Origin: Spiractinospora alimapuensis
GTDB lineage: Bacteria > Actinomycetota > Actinomycetes > Streptosporangiales > Streptosporangiaceae
DNA: 64,000 bases
Direction of reading: 5' to 3'
NCBI RefSeq assembly: GCF_018437505.1
Contig: NZ_CP072467.1
Span: 2,852,001 to 2,916,000, forward strand
The position numbers and the translations under genes are program-made. Below the pieces are notes generated by a model. That model worked only from the letters and a program-made list of their open reading frames with translations, made no database searches and was not told the origin of the DNA. Shown here one piece after another: positions 8,272 through 16,582 of this stretch; the first letter of the stretch is position 1, and each line of letters opens with the position of its first letter.

Positions 8272-10676
8272 GTCTGCGGCTCCAACGTGTCCAGGGTCTC
8301 CAGCGCGCGCTGGACCGTCTCCGGGGTGATGGGGGTCTGGTCGAGTTCGATCCCGGTCGGGCGTAGGGCGTCGTTCACGGCGTTGAGCACCGCCGCGGGT
8401 GCCCCGATGGTGCCGCCCTCCCCCACCCCCTTCGCGCCGCTCTCGGTGAACGCGCAGGGGGTTTCCAGGTGGTGGATCTCGACGTCGGGGATCTCGCTGG
8501 CGGTGGGCACCTTGTAGTCGATGAAGCTGGCGCACGAGGGTTCGCCCTGCGCGTCGTAGGTGACGCTCTCGAAGAGGGCGCCCGCGATGCCCTGGGCGAT
8601 GCCGCCCCGGCACTGCCCTTCCACCACCTGGGGATGGATGGCGATACCGCAGTCCTCGACGCACAGGTAGCGCAGGATCTCCACCTTCCCGGTGCCGGGG
8701 TGCAGCTCCACGACGACGGCGTGGGTGGCGTTGGCGAACGTCCCGTCACCTGGGGTGTCGAAGCTCGCCGTCTCGGTCAGGCCGGGTTCGGTGTCCTTGG
8801 GGAGTCGGTTGGCCCGCAGGTAGGCGGCGTCGGCGATGTCGGTGAAGGGCACGGCGCGCTCGTGGTCGTCGCGGTGGCGCACCGTCCCTCGGTGCAGTTC
8901 CACGTTGTCGATCTCGGTGTCCAGCAGGTGGGCGCCGATGTGGCGGAGTTTCACGCCGAGTCGGTCCGCGGCGAGGGAGACCGCGCTGCCGCCGATGGTG
9001 ACGGAGCGGCTGGCGAAGGTGCCCCAGCCGTAGGTGATGCGGTCGGTGTCGCCCTGCTGGACCTTGACCTTGGCCACGTCGATGCCGAGCTGGGTGGCGA
9101 CGATCTGCGCCAGCGTGGTCTCGTGGCTCTGCCCGTGGTTCATCGTCCCCGAGGTCACGACGACCGAGCCGCTGGTGTCCATCCGGATCTCGGAGAGGTC
9201 GAAGCCGGGAACCACCATCATCTTGCGCTTGGCGAACGCGTCACTGCCGTACCCGGTGCGCTCGTTGAAGCAGCAGTACCCGATCCCGACGGTGCGCCCC
9301 TGGGCGGCGGCCTCCCGCTGGAACTCGTACCAGCCCTCCGCGCGGACCAGTTCCTCGCACAGGTTGAGGGCCTCCAGGTAGCTCCCCGGGTCGTAGGTGA
9401 CCATGTTGACGCCGGTGTAGGGGAACTCGGTGATGACGTTGCGGCGCCGGATCTCCACGGGGTCCAGGTCCAGCTCACGGGCTGCCCGCTCGAACAGCCG
9501 CTCCATCACCATCACGTACTGGGGGCGGCTCACCCCGCGGTAGGGGGCGCTGGGCGCCTTGTTCGTGGTGATGGCGCGGCCCCGCACCCGGTAGGCCGGC
9601 ACGCGGTACACCCCGGGCATCTCGGCGGAAGCCATGAGGGGCTCGATCCCGGCGGAGAACGGGAAGCAGGAGTAGGCGCCCATGTCGCACACGATGTCGG
9701 CGTCGAGGGCGAGGATCCGGCCCTCGGAGTCGAACGCCGCGCGCGCCTCGTAGCGCTGTTCCCGCGCGAGGAACGCCGCGCTCAGCGCGTCCCGCCGGTC
9801 CTCGATCCACTTGACGGGACGGCCGAGCCGGATGGCGGCGGCCCCGGCCGCGATCTCCTCCCGGCCGACGACACACTTCTGTCCGAACCCGCCGCCCATG
9901 TCGGGTACGACGACCCGCACGGTGCGTTCGTCCCTACCCAGACAACGCGCCATGACGGTGCGCACCTGGTGCGGAACCTGGGTGCACGTCCGCACCAGCA
10001 GCTGCTCGTCCCGTTCCTCCCACGAGACGACGACGCCCCGGGTCTCCAGCGGCAGCGCGTTCTGCCGGGCGGACCGCGCCACCACGTCGACGACACAGTC
10101 GGCCGAGGCGAAGACGTCCTCGATGCCGTCCGTGGCGAACATCGACACGTCGAGGAGGGTGTTTTTGGGGGCGTTGTCGTGGACCAGCGGCGCCCCCTCC
10201 GCCAGGGCCTGGTCGTCGGAGACCACGGCCGTACTGGCGGAGTAGGTCACCCGGGCGGCCTCCACGCCGTCCTCGGCCGCGTAGGGGTCCTCCGCGAGCA
10301 CGATGGCGAGGGGCTCCCCGGTGAACCGGACGCGATCCCGAGCCAGCACCGGCATGTCGGTGGGCACGAACTCCGAGAGGGGACGCTCCAGGATCGCGGT
10401 GATGTCGCCGAGGTCGAGGTCGGCCGCGGTGTAGGCGGCGAGCACGCCGGGGGTGCGTCGGGTCTCGGTGAGGTCGATGTCCACGACCTCACCGGCCGCG
10501 ACGGTGCTGCGCACGAACTGCGCGTGCGCCATCCCGGGCAGGGCGATGTCGTCCACGAACTGCCCTCGGCCGGACACCAGGCGTGGGTCCTCCCGCCGTC
10601 GGACGGAGGCGCCGACCCAGGTGCCGTCGGTCTCGAACCGGGGTTCACGGTGCTCGGACTTGGTGACACTGCTCAT
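8268..10676 (-). CDS. Molybdenum hydroxylase large subunit (predicted nicotinate dehydrogenase)
   Basis: 802 residues of the xanthine dehydrogenase/CoxL family: an a/b hammerhead in the first 150 residues, the cofactor loop GGGFGQK mid-protein, and the C-terminal catalytic Glu in GVGEGG. The active-site loop reads PYRGVSR. Form I CO dehydrogenase has AYxCSFR and form II AYRGAGR, so this is not a CO dehydrogenase. The surrounding nic genes lack any other enzyme for the first step, so hydroxylation of nicotinate to 6-hydroxynicotinate is inferred. No XdhC/CoxI-type sulfuration factor is in the window. Confidence 0.9.
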   Translation of the reverse strand: MSSVTKSEHREPRFETDGTWVGASVRRREDPRLVSGRGQFVDDIALPGMAHAQFVRSTVAAGEVVDIDLTETRRTPGVLAAYTAADLDLGDITAILERPLSEFVPTDMPVLARDRVRFTGEPLAIVLAEDPYAAEDGVEAARVTYSASTAVVSDDQALAEGAPLVHDNAPKNTLLDVSMFATDGIEDVFASADCVVDVVARSARQNALPLETRGVVVSWEERDEQLLVRTCTQVPHQVRTVMARCLGRDERTVRVVVPDMGGGFGQKCVVGREEIAAGAAAIRLGRPVKWIEDRRDALSAAFLAREQRYEARAAFDSEGRILALDADIVCDMGAYSCFPFSAGIEPLMASAEMPGVYRVPAYRVRGRAITTNKAPSAPYRGVSRPQYVMVMERLFERAARELDLDPVEIRRRNVITEFPYTGVNMVTYDPGSYLEALNLCEELVRAEGWYEFQREAAAQGRTVGIGYCCFNERTGYGSDAFAKRKMMVVPGFDLSEIRMDTSGSVVVTSGTMNHGQSHETTLAQIVATQLGIDVAKVKVQQGDTDRITYGWGTFASRSVTIGGSAVSLAADRLGVKLRHIGAHLLDTEIDNVELHRGTVRHRDDHERAVPFTDIADAAYLRANRLPKDTEPGLTETASFDTPGDGTFANATHAVVVELHPGTGKVEILRYLCVEDCGIAIHPQVVEGQCRGGIAQGIAGALFESVTYDAQGEPSCASFIDYKVPTASEIPDVEIHHLETPCAFTESGAKGVGEGGTIGAPAAVLNAVNDALRPTGIELDQTPITPETVQRALETLDTLEPQT

Positions 10677-11530
10677 CGTTCGCTCGCCTCCGCACACGCG
10701 CGGGTGATCAGGGTTCGGGCCAGGGCCTTGCGGTAGTCCGCGGTCCCGTTGGCGTCGCTGGGCGGGTCGATGGCCTCGGCGGCCGCGTCCGCGCACTCGG
10801 TGAAGAGTTGGGGCCCCACCCGGCCTCCGCGCCGAAGGACCTCCTCGGCGGCGTCGACACGGACGGGGGTGGGCGCCACCCCGCCCAGGGCGACGCGTCC
10901 GCCGCGCACCGTGTCGCCGTCCAGGTCGAGGTCGACGGCGGCGGCCACCGTGGCGAAGTCCCCGTGCCGTTCGGCGAACTCAGTGAGGGCCGCGTGGGGT
11001 GCGGGGCGGGGGAACACGACCTCGGTGATGAACTCGTCGGGTTCCAGGGTGGTTGAGTAGAAACCGAGGAAGAGGTCCGCAGCGGCGATCTGGCGCTCCG
11101 ACCCTCCTGGGCCACGCGCCGTCACCCGGGCGTTGAGCAGGACCGCCAGCAGGCACCACTCGGCGGTGGCGTCGGCGTGGGCGAGGCTACCGCCCACCGT
11201 GCCGAGCGACCGGATGGGGAGGTGACCCACCCAGGCCATCGCCTCACGCAGGATGGTGAACCCCGGATCCAGCCCGTCCGCCGTCTCGACGTCGTGGTGG
11301 GTGGTCAACGCGCCGATGCGCAGCCCGGCACCGTCCGGGGTGACGTGGCGCAGGGTGGACAGCCGACTCACGTCGACCAGGTGGCGCGGTCGGGCGAGGC
11401 GGAAGTTCATCATCGGGACCAGGCTCTGACCCCCCGCGATGATCTTCGCGTCGTCCCCGAGTTCGGTCAGCAGTGCGGTGACCCCATCGACGTCGCGGGC
11501 GCGATGGTAGGTGAAGGCAGCGGGCTTCAT
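10673..11530 (-). CDS. Molybdenum hydroxylase FAD subunit
   Basis: 285 residues, the usual length of CoxM/XdhB-type subunits. The FAD-binding motifs AGGQSLVPMM (about residue 32) and TVGGSLAHADATAEW (about residue 110) are intact, followed by the C-terminal CO_deh_flav_C region. It passes electrons from the iron-sulfur subunit to the acceptor. The gene order medium-large-small with two 4-nt overlaps gives balanced synthesis of the three subunits. A 248-bp gap separates it from nicC; it holds no gene I can support. Confidence 0.93.
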   Translation of the reverse strand: MKPAAFTYHRARDVDGVTALLTELGDDAKIIAGGQSLVPMMNFRLARPRHLVDVSRLSTLRHVTPDGAGLRIGALTTHHDVETADGLDPGFTILREAMAWVGHLPIRSLGTVGGSLAHADATAEWCLLAVLLNARVTARGPGGSERQIAAADLFLGFYSTTLEPDEFITEVVFPRPAPHAALTEFAERHGDFATVAAAVDLDLDGDTVRGGRVALGGVAPTPVRVDAAEEVLRRGGRVGPQLFTECADAAAEAIDPPSDANGTADYRKALARTLITRACAEASER

Positions 11531-11778
11531 GGCATCTCTTTCTCCACCGGGCCACGTGGGCGGCGTGACCGACGGATCGCGGAACAGAGCCGATGACGGC
11601 TGTCGAGCGGCTGGGCTAGTGAGTCATGGGACGTGTACACAGAGTAATCATCCGGCCTTGTGGGCGGGTTGTGCCCGTGGCGGGGCGGTCCGCGGAGGGT
11701 CAGCCGCGGGGCTGGGCGGGGCGGGTGGTTCCGGAGGCTGGGTTGGGCCGGGTGCGGGGCCTGGTGGAAAGGCCGGGG

Positions 11779-13044
11779 TCAGCGGATGAACTGGTAGGAG
11801 AAGGACTCCGTATCGTCCTCCCGCAGCGGGGTGCCGCGCCAGAGGAGGTCGTAGGAGATCGCGGACTCGCCGTGGAAGTCGCGCAGCTTGGCGTCGCGCT
11901 CCTCCTGCCGGGGGCCGTCGGGCAGGTGGTAGAGCTCCATGTTGCGCAGGGACGCGTCCTGCACCATGGCGGCGCGCTTGGCCCGTCGCGACACGTAGCG
12001 GGTGAGGGCCTCGGGGGCGTTGGCGACGGTGACCGCGCCGAGCTCCTCGGCGAGCACGGCGGCGTCCTCCATCGCCTGGGACGCGCCCTGCGCCTGGTAG
12101 GGCAGCATGGCGTGGCAGGCGTCGCCGAGAAGCGCGATCCGGCCGTCCACCCACACCGGGTCGGGCAGGCGGTGGTACATCGCCCACGCGCTCACCGACT
12201 CGGCCTTGGACAGCATGGCTGGGACACGGTCGTCCCACCCGGGGTAGGCGCCGGCCAGTTCCTCGGCGGTCGCCGGGGCCGACCACTGGCGTTCGAGCTC
12301 CGGCCCGCACGGCACGATCGCGACGACGTTCAGGTACTCGCCGCCCCGGATCATGTAGTGCACGAGGTGACGGTCGGGCCCGTACCAGATGGTGCTGTGG
12401 AAGCGGTCGAGGAGGAACCGCGTGGCCGGGTCCTCCGCGATCCTCTCGCCGGGGATGAGCGCCCGGTAGGCCATCTCCCCGGAGAAGCGCAGCGTGTCGC
12501 GGAACCCGGCGGCGTCACGCACCCGGGACTGGATGCCGTCGGCGCCCACCACCACGTCGGCGGAGTGACGCTCACCCTGGGCGGTGACGATGGTCGGCCG
12601 CGCCGGGTCGGTCCGGTCGACGTCGACCACCTCGCAGCCGGTGCGCACCTGGACGACGGGACCGGGCCCGTCGGCGTCCACGCACGCGTCCAGGATGACG
12701 CGGTGCAGGTCGGCGCGGTGGTAGTGCCAGTAGGGCCCGTTGTAGTCACGCTTGCACCGGTCGCCCAGAGGGGTCTGGCCGATGATGCTGCCGTCCTTCC
12801 ACCGCCGGCGGACCTGGTCCTGCGGCTCGGTGTGGATCTCCTCCAACCGCTCCCGCAGGCCGAGACGCATCAGGATACGGCTGGCGTTCGGCGCGGTCTG
12901 GATGCCGGCGCCCACCTCACCCAGTTCTGGTGCCCGTTCGAGCACCGTCACCCGCAGCCCCTGCTGACGAAGGGCGAGTGCGGCGGTCAACCCGCCGAGT
13001 CCCGCTCCCACGATCGTCACCTCGTAGGACTGACTGGATGGCAT
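11779..13044 (-). CDS. nicC: 6-hydroxynicotinate 3-monooxygenase-like flavoprotein
   Basis: 421 residues of the class A flavin monooxygenases (salicylate hydroxylase type). The FAD dinucleotide motif GAGLGGLTAAL is at about residue 12, the DG motif GADGIQSR mid-protein, and GDACHAMLPYQAQGA near residue 305. NicC decarboxylates and hydroxylates 6-hydroxynicotinate to 2,5-dihydroxypyridine using NADH and O2. Sequence alone supports only the family; the assignment to NicC rests on nicX, nicE, nicF and nicD next to it. Close relatives such as 3-hydroxybenzoate 6-hydroxylase cannot be excluded by sequence. Confidence 0.85.
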   Translation of the reverse strand: MPSSQSYEVTIVGAGLGGLTAALALRQQGLRVTVLERAPELGEVGAGIQTAPNASRILMRLGLRERLEEIHTEPQDQVRRRWKDGSIIGQTPLGDRCKRDYNGPYWHYHRADLHRVILDACVDADGPGPVVQVRTGCEVVDVDRTDPARPTIVTAQGERHSADVVVGADGIQSRVRDAAGFRDTLRFSGEMAYRALIPGERIAEDPATRFLLDRFHSTIWYGPDRHLVHYMIRGGEYLNVVAIVPCGPELERQWSAPATAEELAGAYPGWDDRVPAMLSKAESVSAWAMYHRLPDPVWVDGRIALLGDACHAMLPYQAQGASQAMEDAAVLAEELGAVTVANAPEALTRYVSRRAKRAAMVQDASLRNMELYHLPDGPRQEERDAKLRDFHGESAISYDLLWRGTPLREDDTESFSYQFIR

Positions 13045-13123
13045 TCTTCCTCCAAGCGGTGTGCACGGTTCGGCGCGCGGCGCAGGACGCGCGCGCCGAA
13101 CGGTGTGTGGGGCGACGCGGTGG

Positions 13124-14134
13124 TCAACCCTGTCGAATGAGCTGGTCGCCGTCCTTGATCCAGGAGATCTTGCGTAGGCCGAGGCTGATCACCCAGGCGA
13201 TCAAGGCGGGGAGCACGATGTGGAACGCGACGATGACGGCGAGAAGCTGGTAGCTGAAGCCCATCGTCGTGATGGTCATGATCTGGCCGACGAACCCGGC
13301 CGTGCCCATTCCCGCCCCCGCGGCGTTGCTCTCCATGGAGAAGACGATGACCGCGATCGGGGCGAGGATCGCGCCGGCCAGGGTCGGGGGAATCAGCAGG
13401 CGCGGATTCTTGAGGATGTTGGGGAACTGCAGCATCGAGGTGCCCAGGCCGATGGAGGCGAGGCCGCCCCACCGGTTCTCCCGGAAGCTCATCACCGCGA
13501 AGCCGACCATCTGCGCGCTGCACCCGACCGTCGCGGCCCCCGCGGCGAGGCCGCTGAGGTCCAGCATGACCGCGATCGCGGCACTGGAGATGGGGGCCGT
13601 GAGGGCGAGTCCCATCAGGACGGCGATCAGGATGCTCATCGTGAAGGGTTCCTGCGTGGTCGCCCAGTTGATGAGCTCGCCGAACCGGCGCAGTCCGCTG
13701 TCGATGACCGGACCGATCGCCCACGCGACCGCGAAGCCCGACAGGACCGTGACCGCCGGGGTCACGACGATGTCGATCTTCGTCTCCTTGGAGACGATCT
13801 TTCCGATCTCCACGGAGACCACCGCGGCGAGGAAGGCACCGGCCGGTCCTCCGAGCTCGGCTCCCGCGGCGCCCGTGGCGGCCGCGGAGAACAGCACGAG
13901 CGGCGGACCGCCCAAGGCGTAGGCGACGGCGACGCCGATGGCCGGCCCCATCATCCCCATGGCGAGGGTTCCGGCCTCAATGAGGAACCCGACACCGGCC
14001 TGTTCACCGACCGTCTGGATGATCAGGCCGATGAGCAGCGACGAGAACAGGCCCAGCGCCATGAACGACATGGCTTCGATGAAGTAGGTGTGCAGTGAGG
14101 GCCGCACACCCTTGTTGGCGAGAAAGGTCTTCAT
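13124..14134 (-). CDS. PTS EIIC-like membrane protein, candidate pathway transporter
   Basis: 336 residues with about nine or ten hydrophobic segments, resembling the PTS_EIIC_2 (PF13303) family. The start KTFLANKGVRPSLHTYFIEAMSFMALGLFSSLL is typical. There is no EIIA or EIIB domain, and no PTS partner lies nearby, so phosphorylation-coupled sugar uptake is unlikely. It sits between nicC and nicE in the nicotinate unit, where Pseudomonas has the NicT transporter. I infer uptake or export of nicotinate or a hydroxypyridine. The ATG at 14134 is favoured by AGGGAAG just upstream; a GTG start at 14158 is possible. Confidence 0.82.
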   Translation of the reverse strand: MKTFLANKGVRPSLHTYFIEAMSFMALGLFSSLLIGLIIQTVGEQAGVGFLIEAGTLAMGMMGPAIGVAVAYALGGPPLVLFSAAATGAAGAELGGPAGAFLAAVVSVEIGKIVSKETKIDIVVTPAVTVLSGFAVAWAIGPVIDSGLRRFGELINWATTQEPFTMSILIAVLMGLALTAPISSAAIAVMLDLSGLAAGAATVGCSAQMVGFAVMSFRENRWGGLASIGLGTSMLQFPNILKNPRLLIPPTLAGAILAPIAVIVFSMESNAAGAGMGTAGFVGQIMTITTMGFSYQLLAVIVAFHIVLPALIAWVISLGLRKISWIKDGDQLIRQG

Positions 14135-14312
14135 GCGCTTCCCTGGTCTGAGGTCCACCGTGACGCGATCACGTGCGGGGGTCGGGGACGTGTCGGTCCC
14201 CCGTAAGTGCTTGTGACCGCCAGGACCGCGGGCGCTTCGTCGCGGCCCGGGTCATCGTGCCCCTCCCACGGGTGTGGGAAGGGAGCACACGAATGCAGTG
14301 GCCCCGCTGGGA

Positions 14313-14327
14313 CGCCAGACTCTGGCG
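14313..14327 (-). other. Intercistronic hairpin between nicE and the EIIC-like gene
   Basis: CGCCAGA and TCTGGCG form a perfect 7-bp stem with a 1-base loop. A second, bulged CCCAC/GTGGG hairpin lies near 14264-14280. Neither has a T-run. The 231-bp gap otherwise shows no gene. The hairpins could tune the level of downstream genes against nicX and nicE. Confidence 0.35.
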
Positions 14328-14365
14328 GGGCTGGGAGTGGGTGAGGCGCTACCGAATCCGTACGG

Positions 14366-15127
14366 TCAGGGCGCGGGTACGGTACCGCTGAGCAGGTGAC
14401 CTGTGTCCGGGACGACGGTGTCCAGGCCCAGTTCTGAAAGTAGACAGTACGCTGTCGCGGTCGCCGCCGAGAGGACGGGTACCGGTGCTTGGTCCTCGAT
14501 CCGCTGGATGACCGGCAGCGAGGGCATCTGCACGCAGGCGGAGACCACCAACGCGTCGGCGCCGTTGAGGTTCAGGGTGCGCCAGTGCTCCTCGAGCCCC
14601 GCCGGGTCGAGGCGGGCGACCTCCAGGTTGTCGGCGACCTCGAGACTGAGGGCGTCGACCACCTCGGTGCCGGCGTTCTCGATGTAGTCGACCACGGTCT
14701 GGGTCAACGGCTTCATGTAGGGCGTGATGAGGGCGATGCGCCGGGCCTTGAGGGCCGACAGCGCCGTGAGGAGCGCCCCCGCGCTGGACACCACGGGCAC
14801 CTCGGCGTCGTTCCCGCGCAGCGCGGCGGAGATCGCGTCCTCGGCGGTGCAGTGGTAGCCGGGCCCCTGGGCCATGATCGCCACCAGGCAGGCGGAGGTC
14901 ACGATGTCGGGGCGGGCGTCGGAGAGCTCCGTCGCGGCGCGCTCGCTCTGCGCGTTCATCTCCCGAAGCTGCTCCGGGGTGACGCGCTGCATGCGCGTCC
15001 GGGCGCTGTGGAAGGTGAAGCGGTCCTCGGGTCGGACGGCCTCCCGCGCGGACAGCATGCGCGGGATCTCCGTCTCCATGGTCAGGTTGGAACTCGGCAC
15101 GATCATGCCGATGCGATGGTCAGGCAT
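14366..15127 (-). CDS. nicE: Maleate cis-trans isomerase
   Basis: 253 residues of the Asp/Glu racemase superfamily. It converts maleate to fumarate, which enters the TCA cycle, ending the pathway. The opening IGMIVPSSNLTMETEIP is the maleate isomerase signature. The two catalytic cysteines are Cys80 (SACLVAIMAQG) and Cys198 (VSACVQMPSL), matching the pair recalled for Pseudomonas NicE apart from a 2-residue offset. It lies 42 nt after nicX. Alternatives such as arylmalonate decarboxylase lack this N-terminal signature. Confidence 0.94.
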   Translation of the reverse strand: MPDHRIGMIVPSSNLTMETEIPRMLSAREAVRPEDRFTFHSARTRMQRVTPEQLREMNAQSERAATELSDARPDIVTSACLVAIMAQGPGYHCTAEDAISAALRGNDAEVPVVSSAGALLTALSALKARRIALITPYMKPLTQTVVDYIENAGTEVVDALSLEVADNLEVARLDPAGLEEHWRTLNLNGADALVVSACVQMPSLPVIQRIEDQAPVPVLSAATATAYCLLSELGLDTVVPDTGHLLSGTVPAP

Positions 15128-15169
15128 TGGTGCCTCCCCTCTTCTTCCAGGCTAGGAGGGACGAAGGTC

Positions 15170-16201
15170 TCAGCGACGATCCAGGGGGCGCATTTCGGGC
15201 ACCGTGATGTCGCCGTCGCGCACGATCTGTTCGTCGTCGAGGTACAGGCTGCAACCGCGCATGGGGATGTCGAAGTGGCAGGGGGTGTCGTTCGGTCCGC
15301 CGAGCTCGTTGTTGGGGCCGATGGAGAACATGACGTTGCCGTAGAACGACCGGAGCTCCATCCCCATGCCGCCGGGGAACTGGGTCAGCCCGTGCCAGTG
15401 GGCGCGCTCGTCCAGGCCCCAACCCACGTGCGACATCCCGTAGCCGCGCGGGTCGTTGAAGGAGGCGATGTAGGAGGAGAGGAGCTCGGCGTCCAGACCG
15501 CCACGGATGTCGGTGATGAAACCGTGTTCGATCGTGATCGTGACGGGCGTCTGCACGTAGGTGTTGAACGGGAGCAGGACGTCACCGGGGGACAGCACGA
15601 TGGTGCCGTCCACGCCGTCGTCGGCCCCACCGGTGAACACGAACGCGGCGGGCCAGTGGTCCCAGCGGCCGGGGGTGTCGGTGTAGCCGTACTCGCTCAT
15701 CGTCGGATAGACGCCGAGCTGGTAGGTGACGTCGGTCCCGCCCGGGCTGGTGATCCGCATGGTGCGGGCCTTGGCGAGGAGTTCGGCGCCGACCTCCACG
15801 CGCTCGCGGAGCTCGCGCGTGGGCATCAGCCGGGCGAGCAGCGGGGCGGGCTCGACCACGGTGAGGATCCGGGTGTCGGCGGCCTGGATGGCGAACTGCT
15901 CCTTGCTGAAGAGCAGGAAGGTCAGGTCGATCAGCATGTCGGACTGCTTGAGCGCCTCGACCGCGACGTCGTTGCCAGCGAGCCCCGACTCGCCGACGGC
16001 CCAGGCTCCTGACGCCTCGCGGGAGTTGGGCAGCCGCATGTGGAAGGTGTTGGCCCCCAGCTCCTGGGCGGCGAAGAGGAACGCGTTGGCGAAGTCGCCG
16101 CGTTCGTCGCCCCGGGACAGCACAGCGAGCGTCTCGCCGTCACGGACACCGCTCAGGGAGAGCTGCCGTACGCAGATGTCATTCAGGCTGTTCTGATCCA
16201 T
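15170..16201 (-). CDS. nicX: 2,5-dihydroxypyridine 5,6-dioxygenase
   Basis: 343 residues. This Fe(II) extradiol-type enzyme opens the ring of 2,5-dihydroxypyridine to N-formylmaleamate. Long stretches agree with Pseudomonas NicX as I remember it: EYGYTDTPGRWDHWP, FNDPRGYG, SHVGWGLDERAHW and NDTPCHFDIPMR. The likely iron ligands are His258, His309 and Asp311, with the same spacing as the known His/His/Asp set. I chose the ATG at 16201 because GGAG lies 9 nt upstream; a GTG two codons earlier is too close to it. It is the first gene of the nic unit, beside the divergent MarR gene. Confidence 0.95.
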   Translation of the reverse strand: MDQNSLNDICVRQLSLSGVRDGETLAVLSRGDERGDFANAFLFAAQELGANTFHMRLPNSREASGAWAVGESGLAGNDVAVEALKQSDMLIDLTFLLFSKEQFAIQAADTRILTVVEPAPLLARLMPTRELRERVEVGAELLAKARTMRITSPGGTDVTYQLGVYPTMSEYGYTDTPGRWDHWPAAFVFTGGADDGVDGTIVLSPGDVLLPFNTYVQTPVTITIEHGFITDIRGGLDAELLSSYIASFNDPRGYGMSHVGWGLDERAHWHGLTQFPGGMGMELRSFYGNVMFSIGPNNELGGPNDTPCHFDIPMRGCSLYLDDEQIVRDGDITVPEMRPLDRR

Positions 16202-16234
16202 CACCACTCCAACAACGCGAATTAATCCGGAGAC

Positions 16235-16273
16235 TGATAGTCAGTGCCCGGACTGTCCGGACACTGACTATCA
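16235..16273. promoter_or_regulatory. 39-bp near-perfect palindrome, nic operator
   Basis: TGATAGTCAGTG (16235-16246) and CACTGACTATCA (16262-16273) are perfect inverted 12-mers. Inside them CCGGA and TCCGG (16248-16252, 16256-16260) share the same centre at 16254, so only one pair (16247/16261) mismatches. It overlaps the predicted -10 of the nicX promoter and lies 34 bp before the nicX ATG. The divergent MarR protein is the obvious ligand. Confidence 0.8.
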
Positions 16274-16296
16274 TCGACGTGGGCGGTCCACGTCAA
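16267..16296 (-). promoter_or_regulatory. Predicted nicX promoter
   Basis: Read on the minus strand, TTGACG (16291-16296) and GATAGT (16267-16272) are separated by 18 bp. The -10 lies inside the outer arm of the palindrome, so bound repressor would block initiation. The rest of the 381-bp region 16202-16582 shows no gene. Confidence 0.5.
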
Positions 16297-16582
16297 GAGG
16301 TGAAGTGGATCATTTGATGTCGATTCCGAGTCGGGCGTGTGACACGCGGGGTTCACCTCGGTCCACACCGTCGGCGCACACGGAGATCGACGCCGACAGC
16401 GCCCGTCGGGGCGTGGCCGGGGTAGTGTCTCCAACGCCCCGTCCAACGCACGCCCACCGGCACCCAGGCGGGCACGGCGGCGCCCGAGAGCGGCACCGGA
16501 CCCTCTGGGTTCCTCGCCAGGCGGCACATCCCGCCCCTCGGCGGTCCGGTTCGAGGACAGAACGTCAGGAAGGGAAGGCACA

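Noticed and set aside
8469-10736. A 755-codon open frame on the plus strand opposite the molybdenum hydroxylase large subunit
   Set aside because: It is the antisense shadow of a gene with clear cofactor motifs; its translation is repetitive Val/Gly/Asp/His sequence with no family signs, as expected in GC-rich DNA.
8268-11530. Aerobic carbon monoxide dehydrogenase (coxMSL)
   Set aside because: The active-site loop PYRGVSR lacks the AYxCSFR of true CO dehydrogenase, and the genes are embedded in a nicotinate cluster.
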